This document shows positions 41,771 to 48,597 of a stretch of 52,992 nucleotides of DNA, in pieces. The notes below the pieces were generated by a model. That model was not told where the DNA came from and searched no databases. It saw only the letters and a list, made by a program, of their open reading frames with translations. Origin of the DNA: Bryobacter sp. (GTDB lineage: Bacteria > Acidobacteriota > Terriglobia > Bryobacterales > Bryobacteraceae); NCBI GenBank assembly GCA_022843625.1, contig JALHNH010000047.1, forward strand, positions 1-52,992, in the 5' to 3' direction. How positions within the stretch are numbered: position 1 is the first letter of the stretch; the number at the start of each line of letters is the position of its first letter. The position numbers and the translations under genes are program-made.

Positions 41771-42483
41771 GCGAAGTCGTGATTCAAACGAAAGATCTGA
41801 CGCGGATTTATAAGCGCGATCAGTTTGAGGTTACGGCGCTGAAGGATGCGTCGATCGAGATTCGCAAGGGTGAGTTTGTCGCGCTGATGGGGCCTTCCGG
41901 GTCGGGCAAATCGACGCTGCTTTACCTGATTGCGGCGATGGAGCGTCCGACGAGCGGGACGATTGATGTACTCGGGCAGGACTTGCGGGCGTTGTCCGAC
42001 AAGCAGGTAGCGCAATGGCGGAATGTGCACGTGGGCTTTGTCTTTCAGAGCTTCAATCTGATTCCTGTGTTGACCGCGATTGAGAACGTGGAGCTGCCGT
42101 TGTTGCTGACGAACTTGAATGCGAAGGAGAGGCGGGAGCATGCCACGACGGCATTGTCGCTGGTAGGCCTGGGCGACAGGTTGACGCATCTGCCAAAGCA
42201 GTTGTCCGGCGGGCAGGAGCAGCGCGTAGCGATTGCGCGGGCGCTGGTGACAGATCCGGATTTGATTCTCGCCGATGAGCCGACAGGGAACCTCGATTCC
42301 CAAAGCGCGCAGGATGTGCTGACGATGTTGCGGACGCTCAATCAGGAGCACGGCAAGACGGTGGTGATGGTGACGCATGACCCTCATGCGGCGAGCTTTG
42401 CCTCGAAGGCGCGATACCTCGAAAAGGGGGCATTATTGCCCGAAGGGCATGTGCCGCAGGACTGGTTTGTGCGTCCGGCCTGA
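41767..42483 (+). CDS. ABC transporter ATPase, LolD/MacB-like
   Basis: A 238-residue ATPase that drives the two FtsX-type permeases. It has Walker A GPSGSGKST (about 42-50), Q-loop FVFQSFNLIP, signature LSGGQEQR (the usual GGQ plus E), Walker B LILADEPTGNLD and H-loop MVTHDPHAA. The extended loop NVELPLLLTNLNAKERRE fits the LolD/MacB subfamily. It is last in the permease-permease-adaptor-ATPase operon, which most resembles a peptide, lipid or antibiotic efflux system; no outer-membrane factor is encoded nearby. Confidence 0.9.
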   Translation: MSEVVIQTKDLTRIYKRDQFEVTALKDASIEIRKGEFVALMGPSGSGKSTLLYLIAAMERPTSGTIDVLGQDLRALSDKQVAQWRNVHVGFVFQSFNLIPVLTAIENVELPLLLTNLNAKERREHATTALSLVGLGDRLTHLPKQLSGGQEQRVAIARALVTDPDLILADEPTGNLDSQSAQDVLTMLRTLNQEHGKTVVMVTHDPHAASFASKARYLEKGALLPEGHVPQDWFVRPA

Positions 42484-42486
42484 TCG

Positions 42487-42520
42487 TTTGATGCGGGTTG
42501 TTCGATATAATCGCATCAAA
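42487..42520 (+). promoter_or_regulatory. vapBC promoter with 9-bp inverted repeat around its -10 box
   Basis: TTTGATGCG (42487-42495) and CGCATCAAA (42512-42520) form a perfect 9-bp inverted repeat with a 16-bp spacer. The spacer contains a consensus TATAAT (42506-42511), and the right arm ends on the A of the vapB ATG. A VapB-type repressor bound here would block RNA polymerase, so autoregulation is likely. Transcription would start at or beside the start codon (leaderless). Confidence 0.72.
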
Positions 42521-42783
42521 TGCGCACGACGTTGAATCTGGAAGATCAAGCCTATGAGGCAATCAAAGAGTACGCTGAGAAGCGGAACATCTCTTTGGGC
42601 CAGGCAGCTTCTGATCTTGTGTTCATAGGGTCGGAGAACTTGCCGAAATTCAAGACCAAGAACGGCTGGGTTGTCTTTGACCGGCCTACGGTTCAGCCCG
42701 TAGTCACCAACGAAATGTTAGATCGCTGGAAACAGGAAGACGAAGAGGAAGAAATCCAACGTGCGTTGTCTCCTCGACGTTAA
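42520..42783 (+). CDS. VapB-like ribbon-helix-helix antitoxin
   Basis: An 87-residue antitoxin. RTTLNLEDQAYEAIKEYAEKRNISLGQAASDLV (residues 2-34) is a ribbon-helix-helix DNA-binding fold. The acidic C-terminal tail (WKQEDEEEEIQRAL) would bind the toxin. It overlaps the toxin gene by 23 bases and sits behind a promoter with an operator-like inverted repeat. Confidence 0.85.
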   Translation: MRTTLNLEDQAYEAIKEYAEKRNISLGQAASDLVFIGSENLPKFKTKNGWVVFDRPTVQPVVTNEMLDRWKQEDEEEEIQRALSPRR

Positions 42784-43189
42784 CGTTCTTGTTGCGCTAA
42801 CTTTCCCCACACACGCTTTTCACGACCGCACGCAGAAATGGTTCCGGCTTGAGAAACGAAGACCTTGGGCTAGTTGCGCTCTGACACAGGGCGGCTACCT
42901 CCGCTCTGCTGTTCATATGATTGGCAAGTCGCACGAGGCTATCGCCGAAGCGCTGGAAATGCTTGAGGGCAATTGCCTCAACAGCGATCACGAGTTTTGG
43001 CCCGTGGAGGCAAGCCTCCTTGATTTGGGGCCTCGGAACAGGCGCAGGCTGATCGGGGTTGGCCAAGTAACGGACATGCAGCTTTTGGTGATGGCATATG
43101 AACGGAAAGCACTGCTTGTGACTTTCGATAAAGGAATGCGCGAGTTAGCTCGTGGAACACGATTTGAGGACTCAGTCTTCGTGCTCTAG
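42761..43189 (+). CDS. VapC-like PIN-domain toxin
   Basis: A 142-residue PIN-domain ribonuclease that appears intact. Acidic active-site residues are in LLDVNVLVAL (D6), HAFHDRTQKW and VTDMQLLVMA, and the C-terminus LVTFDKGMREL carries the last conserved acidic position. The Gln in ALTQGGYLRS replaces the usual Glu, as in one known VapC subgroup. The start is a GTG inside the antitoxin gene; an AGGAAG lies about 9 bases upstream. The gene end overlaps the broken mazF-like gene on the other strand by 18 bases. Confidence 0.85.
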   Translation: MRCLLDVNVLVALTFPTHAFHDRTQKWFRLEKRRPWASCALTQGGYLRSAVHMIGKSHEAIAEALEMLEGNCLNSDHEFWPVEASLLDLGPRNRRRLIGVGQVTDMQLLVMAYERKALLVTFDKGMRELARGTRFEDSVFVL

Positions 43190-43531
43190 ATCCCGGGATC
43201 GGTGCTGTCGCAGCCTAAAGAAAAAGCTTAGGGCCTTGCAGACCTCACGCATGCGGGACGGGCTTAGCTGGGCTATGCGCTTTCCCAATCGATGCGGCGC
43301 GACCCTCTCTGCATTATGGAGATTCACCACGCAAGGGGATTTCATCCCGTCCGATTCGTCGAGCAAGACCTCGGATGGCACTACACGGATCGAACTCGTG
43401 ATCGGCGCTACTGTCGCGGTTGTCAACTAAACCAACGAGTTCTGCCGGGTTAGGATGAGAACCGGACTCTTCTTATCAGGCGGCGCGAAATCGTAGAGGC
43501 GTATCTCGCCTTGAGTTATCTTTCCGGCCAT
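43172..43531 (-). pseudogene. MazF/PemK-family toxin with in-frame amber stop
   Basis: Read with one stop ignored, this gene gives a complete 119-residue MazF-like endoribonuclease: MAGKITQGEIRLYDFAPPDK, KSPVLILTRQNSLV, stop (TAG at 43429-43427), then LTTATVAPITSSIRVVPSEV, LLDESDGMKSPCVVNLHNAE and LGKRIAQLSPSRMREVCKAL. Homologues have Tyr where the TAG is, so one base change (TAC or TAT to TAG) broke it. Restart at the following TTG would yield an 84-residue fragment lacking the first strands. The ATG overlaps the end of the antitoxin-like gene by 16 bases, as in an intact module. Confidence 0.88.
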
Positions 43532-43911
43532 ACAGCCTCCGACTCCCACAATGCCGACTCTTCAGGAGATTTAGGCAGTGCAAGGTAGCCTGCGCGATCA
43601 CGATCTTCTAAGGCTCGTAACTCCAGTTTCGCTAAATGCTCACGAAGTGCGTCGCGAACCAGCGCGGACCGATTACGCTTGGTCGTTTGTTCCAGTTGAG
43701 GATGCAACTCGACAGCGCTCCAAGTCGCGAGCGCAGCCCACTCCAACAAAATTGCGATGAGCACACAACGTGAAGCAAAGATTACCACCGGTACAGCTAA
43801 CGGATAAACTTTGCTGAACCAAAGCAAGAGCAATCGATAGATGAAGTTTGCCAAAAGCGCAGCCGGGATCGAAAGGATGATATCGAAGGACTCCATGTTG
43901 TTTCGATACAC
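43516..43911 (-). CDS. Membrane-helix/antitoxin chimera (MazE-like C-terminus)
   Basis: A 131-residue frame with two halves. Residues 7-63 form two hydrophobic helices (FDIILSIPAALLANFIYRLL; AVPVVIFASRCVLIAILLEW). Residues 66-131 are the ribbon-helix-helix antitoxin that partners MazF proteins of this type: AVELHPQLEQ, KRNRSALVRDALREHLAKLE, RALEDRDRAGYLALP and EAVWPE. About eight residues that normally form the first DNA-binding helix, between LEQ and TKRNRS, seem to be missing. The start is a GTG with AGGAG four bases upstream; an in-frame TTG near 43750 could start a short antitoxin instead. It is either a deletion-made fusion or a tethered antitoxin. Confidence 0.7.
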   Translation of the reverse strand: MYRNNMESFDIILSIPAALLANFIYRLLLLWFSKVYPLAVPVVIFASRCVLIAILLEWAALATWSAVELHPQLEQTTKRNRSALVRDALREHLAKLELRALEDRDRAGYLALPKSPEESALWESEAVWPER

Positions 43912-43928
43912 AGTTCTCCTGATTGACC

Positions 43929-44375
43929 CTAGGGCAGCTTGGACTTCACCAGCTCGCTCAGCGCCTTGCCATCAACATTCTTCCCAGCCAGCTTGGCGGA
44001 AGCAGCCTTCATCACGACGCCCATCTGCGCCTTACCGGTCGCCCCGGTCTCAGCAATGGCAGCCTCAACAGCTGCAGCAATATCTTCGGCGCTAGCCTTC
44101 TGCGGCAGATAGCCTTCGATAATCACCAGCTCTGCGGCTTCTTTTTCGGCCAGCTCCGGGCGGTTCCCGTTCTTGAACTGCTCCATTGAATCCATCCGCT
44201 GCTTGGCCAGCGTCTTGAGCATCGCTTGCTCAGCTGCCTCGTCCGGGTCTTTCATGTTGTCGGCCTTGTACTTTAATAGGGCCGTCTTGATGGCGCGAAC
44301 GACACTCAGGCGCAGCTCTTGCTTCGCCTTCATCGCCTCGACCATGTCCTTCTGGATACGCTCTGTCAAACTCAT
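43929..44375 (-). CDS. GatB/YqeY-domain protein
   Basis: A 148-residue helical protein of the YqeY family. SLTERIQKDMVEAMKAKQELRLSVVR begins it, and ELVIIEGYLPQKASAEDI and GKAQMGVVMKAASAKLAGKNVDGK complete it. The domain equals the tRNA-binding tail of the GatB amidotransferase subunit, so a role at tRNA or translation is likely but unproven. It is encoded alone and is divergent from the aminotransferase gene, with 59 bases between starts. Confidence 0.92.
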   Translation of the reverse strand: MSLTERIQKDMVEAMKAKQELRLSVVRAIKTALLKYKADNMKDPDEAAEQAMLKTLAKQRMDSMEQFKNGNRPELAEKEAAELVIIEGYLPQKASAEDIAAAVEAAIAETGATGKAQMGVVMKAASAKLAGKNVDGKALSELVKSKLP

Positions 44376-44434
44376 GCTGTTTGCTATTCTATTGAATACA
44401 CCCCCGGATTACCCGTTTTGTTGCAAATTCCAAT

Positions 44435-45619
44435 ATGTACATCAAGAAAAATCGCCTACTAACCCCGGGACCAACACCACTTTTGCCTCAGGCTCTTCAC
44501 GCCATGATGGGTTCGGATATCCATCACCGGACGGAAGACTTCCGCAAGGTATACAAGTCGGTGCTGTCCGGCCTTAAAGAAGTCATGCAGACGCAGAATG
44601 ACGTAATCGTGCTGGTTGCGTCCGGATCCGGGGCGATGGAAGCTTCCATTCAGAATTGCTTCTCTTGTGGCGAAGAAGTGCTGGTTTGCACCGCTGGTAA
44701 GTTTGGCGAGCGCTGGACGGCCCTCACCAAGGCCTTTGGCTTGAAGCCCACCGTTATCGAACAGCCATACGGCAGCGTGGTTACGCCCGAACAGGTTGCC
44801 GCCGCTCTCGAAGCCATCCCCAATATTCGTGGTGTCTTTGTCCAAGCGTCTGAAACTTCAACTGGCGCCGCACATGATATCGAGGGAATGGCGAAAGTGG
44901 TGCGCAAGACCGATGCCCTCTTCGTGATCGATGCGATCACCGGCCTCGGCACCATGCCGCTCAAGATTGATGAATGGGGCCTCGATATTGTCATTGGCGG
45001 TTCACAGAAGGCGTTTATGATTCCTCCAGGACTCGCTTTCCTTTCTGTGAGCGAGCGTGCCTGGAAGCGAATGGAAGAATCCAAGAACGCACGTTTTTAC
45101 TTTGATTTGCGGCGCGAGCGCAAGAATGCTCTCAACGGTGAGAGCGCCTGGACACCTGCCGTCAGTCTCGTGTTGGCTATGGATGAGGCCTTGAAATACA
45201 TCAGGAACCTCGGCATGGACAATCTGATTAAAAATGCCCAGTTGCTGGCCACCGCAACCCGCGCTGCCGCCACGGCTCTGGGTCTCGAGTTGTTTTCGGG
45301 GAAGAACCCCGGCTCTTCGGTTACGGCGATCTGTGCCCCTCCAGGCATGGATTCCAGCGTAATCGTAAAGGACTTCCGCAACCGCTTCGGGTCCATTATT
45401 GCCAACGGTCAGGGCTCGATGAAGGGACAAATCTTCCGGGTCGCCCACCTTGGCTACTTCGATTTCGCCGACCTCTTTGCGATGGTCGCTGAACTCGAAA
45501 TCATCCTCGCTGCCCACGGTCAACCCGTGGAGTTTGGGCGCGGCGTGGCCGCAGTTCAAAACGTGTATGCCGCGGCGGCCCTAGCTAAAGAAACTACCAA
45601 GGAACCAGTTGCTGTCTAG
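44435..45619 (+). CDS. Class V aminotransferase next to serA (likely phosphoserine or alanine-glyoxylate type)
   Basis: A 394-residue PLP enzyme of the alanine-glyoxylate/serine-pyruvate aminotransferase group. It begins NRLLTPGPTPLLPQAL with HHRTEDF, carries SGSGAMEASIQNC for the phosphate-binding loop and the PLP lysine in GGSQKAFMIPPGLAF. The gene lies six bases before serA. Several lineages use this enzyme class, in place of SerC, to aminate 3-phosphohydroxypyruvate, so the pair probably makes phosphoserine. The specificity is inferred from neighbourhood, and an alanine-glyoxylate role is possible. Confidence 0.88.
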   Translation: MYIKKNRLLTPGPTPLLPQALHAMMGSDIHHRTEDFRKVYKSVLSGLKEVMQTQNDVIVLVASGSGAMEASIQNCFSCGEEVLVCTAGKFGERWTALTKAFGLKPTVIEQPYGSVVTPEQVAAALEAIPNIRGVFVQASETSTGAAHDIEGMAKVVRKTDALFVIDAITGLGTMPLKIDEWGLDIVIGGSQKAFMIPPGLAFLSVSERAWKRMEESKNARFYFDLRRERKNALNGESAWTPAVSLVLAMDEALKYIRNLGMDNLIKNAQLLATATRAAATALGLELFSGKNPGSSVTAICAPPGMDSSVIVKDFRNRFGSIIANGQGSMKGQIFRVAHLGYFDFADLFAMVAELEIILAAHGQPVEFGRGVAAVQNVYAAAALAKETTKEPVAV

Positions 45620-45625
45620 ACCCGA

Positions 45626-47212
45626 ATGAAGATTCTTGTTGCCGAACCCATTGCTCAAGCTGGCTTTGACCTGCTAGCCGCTGTACCTGGATGGACTGTA
45701 ATCCAGGCAGACCCGAAGACTTACCAGGACCACCTCTCCGACTGTGACGCACTGCTGGTGCGCTCCGCCGTTAAGGTGAATGCCGAATTGATCAAAAAGG
45801 CCCCGAAGCTGCGTGTCGTCGGACGCGCCGGCGTTGGTGTCGATAACGTAGATCTGCAGGCTGCCACCAATGGCGGCATCCTGGTAATGAATACCCCTGG
45901 CGGCAACGCGATTTCTGTTGCCGAACATACAGTAGGGCTGATGCTGGCGATGGCACGCTCGATTCCGAATGCGAGCCAGTCCACCAAGGCCGGCAAGTGG
46001 GAAAAGCGCAAGTTTATCGGTACCGAGTTGCGTGGCAAGACGCTGGGAGTTGCAGGCTTGGGCTCGATTGGACGCGAAGTTGTACTGCGTGCGCGCAATT
46101 TCGGAATGCGGATTATCGCGACGGATCCCTACGTAAGCACACAGCAGGCAGAAGATCTGAGCGTGACGCTGGTTGATCTCAACACGCTCTTCGCCCAGAG
46201 CGACTACATCACCTTGCACGTGGCACTAACGCCCGAGACGACAAAGATGGTGAACACCGAAACGATCGCCAAGATGAAAGACGGCGCTCGCATCGTGAAT
46301 TGCGCCCGTGGCGAACTGATTGATCTGGACGACCTGACGAAGGGTCTCGATTCTGGCAAGCTCGGCGGGGCAGCGCTGGACGTGTTCGATCCTGAGCCTC
46401 TGCCAGCCGATCATCCTTTGCTCAAGCAGCCAAACCTGATCGCCACTCCTCACATTGGCGGATCTACCGAAGAGGCGCAGGAAATTGTCGGTATTCGCAT
46501 CGCTGAACAAGTGGCCGAATATCTGCAAAACGGAATCGCCATCAATGCCGTGAATATGCCGGCGCTGTCTCCAGAACAATACCGGGCACTGGGGCCGTAC
46601 ATTTCTCTGGCCGAGCGTCTGGGTACATTTGCATCCTTCATCAGCGATTCCAATCCTGTGATGGTGCGCTTTACCTATCACGGCCGCGTGGCAGAACTGA
46701 ATACGACGTTGGTTCGTAACGCTGGCTTGAGTGGCTTGCTGCAGCGATCGCTGGCAAGCAAGGCGAATCTGATCAATGCCATGCAGATTGCTGGCGATCG
46801 CGGTTTGAATATCACCGAGAACCATCTTTTGCGATCCGGGCATAGCGACTCGATTCGTATCGAAGTGGAAACCTCAGCCGGCAAGACGAGCGTTGAAGGA
46901 GCGATGATTCTCGATAAGCCTCGCTTGCTCAATGTGGACGGTATATATTGCGAAGCACCGCTCGACGGCTATTTGCTTTATCTAAAAAATCTCGACGTAC
47001 CCGGAGTCATCGGATACATAGGGACCGTGATGGGCAAGAATGGCATCAACATTGCCAATTTCTCGCTTGGCCGGGAAGAGTCTGCAACACAAGAGGGTGG
47101 CCACTCCAGAGCTACTGCGATCATTTCTTGTGACGCGGCGGTTCCAGAGCACGTACTTGCACAGTTGCTTGAGAATCCGAATATCCGCCAGGCACGCAAC
47201 ATCGAATTCTAG
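45626..47212 (+). CDS. serA: D-3-phosphoglycerate dehydrogenase
   Basis: A 528-residue long-form SerA that oxidises 3-phosphoglycerate to 3-phosphohydroxypyruvate, the first step of serine synthesis. It shows RAGVGVDNVDLQAA, the NAD-binding GVAGLGSIGREV (about 146-157), NCARGELID, the catalytic HIGGSTEEA, an intervening ASB domain (about 320-450) and a C-terminal ACT domain (about 455-528; PGVIGYIGTVMGKNGINIANF). The ACT domain commonly gives feedback inhibition by serine. It is co-transcribed with the aminotransferase gene. Confidence 0.95.
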   Translation: MKILVAEPIAQAGFDLLAAVPGWTVIQADPKTYQDHLSDCDALLVRSAVKVNAELIKKAPKLRVVGRAGVGVDNVDLQAATNGGILVMNTPGGNAISVAEHTVGLMLAMARSIPNASQSTKAGKWEKRKFIGTELRGKTLGVAGLGSIGREVVLRARNFGMRIIATDPYVSTQQAEDLSVTLVDLNTLFAQSDYITLHVALTPETTKMVNTETIAKMKDGARIVNCARGELIDLDDLTKGLDSGKLGGAALDVFDPEPLPADHPLLKQPNLIATPHIGGSTEEAQEIVGIRIAEQVAEYLQNGIAINAVNMPALSPEQYRALGPYISLAERLGTFASFISDSNPVMVRFTYHGRVAELNTTLVRNAGLSGLLQRSLASKANLINAMQIAGDRGLNITENHLLRSGHSDSIRIEVETSAGKTSVEGAMILDKPRLLNVDGIYCEAPLDGYLLYLKNLDVPGVIGYIGTVMGKNGINIANFSLGREESATQEGGHSRATAIISCDAAVPEHVLAQLLENPNIRQARNIEF

Positions 47213-47246
47213 GCTCTTCGCTGTTCCCGGGAGTAGTCACTCGGGT

Positions 47247-47405
47247 ATGCAGGGCGTTAAAAAACAAAACTTACCAACCAAGATCTGTCTCATTTGCCAG
47301 CGACCTTTCGTATGGCGCAAGAAGTGGGAACGGGATTGGGAACACGTCCTTTATTGCAGCGATCGTTGTCGCGGCAACAAGGCTTCGGTAAAGGGGCAGT
47401 CGTGA
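47247..47405 (+). CDS. DUF2256 zinc-ribbon-like protein
   Basis: A 52-residue protein with two Cys pairs: KICLICQRPFVWRKKW and VLYCSDRCRGNKA (C-x2-C and C-x3-C), the whole of the DUF2256 family. It probably binds zinc. DUF2256 genes are typically found beside cryptochrome/photolyase genes, as here. Its TGA overlaps the next ATG by one base (TGATG). The longer frame from 47040 is out of frame with serA and not supported. Confidence 0.85.
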   Translation: MQGVKKQNLPTKICLICQRPFVWRKKWERDWEHVLYCSDRCRGNKASVKGQS

Positions 47406-48196
47406 TGGAGCGGAGCTTTGCCAGCCGTCAGGAATTGGCGGAATATCTGGCGCAGGAATTCCCCGCCGCTGCAGCGCGCGATGCCCAGATCAGCCCAATT
47501 CCCGGAGGCCGTGAAGCGGGAGAAGCAGTTCTGGCAGCCATTCAACCAGATCGTTACGGGTTTGACCGCAACTATCTCGATGGCCATGTCTCGCGCCTTT
47601 CGCCTTACATCCGGCACGGAATTCTAACTCTCGTACAAGCCAAAGAACTCGCTTTCGCCAAGGTAAAGGACAGATTGCACGCAGCGAAGTTTGTGACTGA
47701 ACTCGCTTGGCGCGATTATTGGCAGCGCCTCTACGCAGCAATGGGTAAGGGCGTATGGGAAGATCGCGAAGAACTCAAGACCGGCTTTCCTCTAGGGGCC
47801 TATGCATCGCAATTACCAGCTGATATTGCAGCCGGTGAAACTGGTCTCGCCTGCATGGATTCCATCGTGAGCGAACTAAAGTCGACCGGATATCTTCACA
47901 ATCACTCTCGCATGTGGTTTGCCGCATATGTGGTGCATTTTCGGCGTGTTCGCTGGCAGGCAGGCGCATCTTTTTTCCTCTCGCATCTGCTCGATGGAGA
48001 CCCTGCATCGAACAACCTCTCGTGGCAATGGGTGGCGAGTACCTTCTCACACAAACCCTACTTCTTCAACCGCGAGAACCTGGAGAAATACACGCATGGA
48101 GTGCACTGCAAGCGATGCCCTGTAAGAGGGCGCTGCGATTTTGAAGGCAGCTATGAAGAGCTGGAATCGAAGCTGTTCCGAATCGAGGCAAGATGA
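47405..48196 (+). CDS. Photolyase FAD-binding domain protein without antenna domain
   Basis: A 263-residue protein that corresponds to the C-terminal, FAD-binding half of photolyases: SRLSPYIRHGILT near residue 62, FVTELAWRDYWQRL (about 98), STGYLHNHSRMWFAAYVVHF and DGDPASNNLSWQWVAST (about 195-225). The N-terminal Rossmann-like antenna domain is absent; the next gene seems to supply a shortened one. The C-terminus carries a Cys cluster, HGVHCKRCPVRGRCDF, which might hold a metal or iron-sulfur cluster, although only three cysteines are seen there. It overlaps the next gene by ATGA. Confidence 0.85.
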   Translation: MERSFASRQELAEYLAQEFPAAAARDAQISPIPGGREAGEAVLAAIQPDRYGFDRNYLDGHVSRLSPYIRHGILTLVQAKELAFAKVKDRLHAAKFVTELAWRDYWQRLYAAMGKGVWEDREELKTGFPLGAYASQLPADIAAGETGLACMDSIVSELKSTGYLHNHSRMWFAAYVVHFRRVRWQAGASFFLSHLLDGDPASNNLSWQWVASTFSHKPYFFNRENLEKYTHGVHCKRCPVRGRCDFEGSYEELESKLFRIEAR

Positions 48197-48597
48197 GCGA
48201 ATGGATCTGGTTGCACCCGGACTGCCTGGCCGCCGACAACCCGGCCTTTCTGAAATACCCAAAGGCCAACGCCCTTTTTGTCTTTGATGAAGATGAGATC
48301 GAAGCCGAGCAGTGGAGCCTGAAGCGGATCGCCTTTCTCTATGAAACCTTGATCGCATTGCCAACCGAGATTGAGCGGGGTAATGTTGTGGCCCGGTTGC
48401 TTGAAAAACGGCCCACGAAAATCGTAACGGTCGATAGTGTCAATCCCCGCTTTCAGGCCTATGTGCAAAAGCTGGAAGCCTTGGTGCCAGTGGAGGTATT
48501 GCCCGCCGTGCCGTTTGTGAACTATCGCGGTAGCTTGGATCTCAAGCGCTTCTCTCGATACTGGAAGCGCGTCGAGCCCGTTGTTTTCGACAAATGA
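48193..48597 (+). CDS. Short Rossmann-like protein of split photolyase unit
   Basis: A 134-residue protein that begins EWIWLHPDCLAADNPAFLK and has alternating beta strands and helices (NALFVFDEDEIE, KRIAFLYETLIAL, PTKIVTVDSVNPRFQ). It resembles the first part of a photolyase antenna domain but is shorter and lacks the WFRRDLR start. It lies between the FAD-domain protein and the full-length CPF gene and overlaps both by ATGA, so it most likely forms a complex with the FAD-domain protein. The light-harvesting role is inference. Confidence 0.68.
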   Translation: MSEWIWLHPDCLAADNPAFLKYPKANALFVFDEDEIEAEQWSLKRIAFLYETLIALPTEIERGNVVARLLEKRPTKIVTVDSVNPRFQAYVQKLEALVPVEVLPAVPFVNYRGSLDLKRFSRYWKRVEPVVFDK

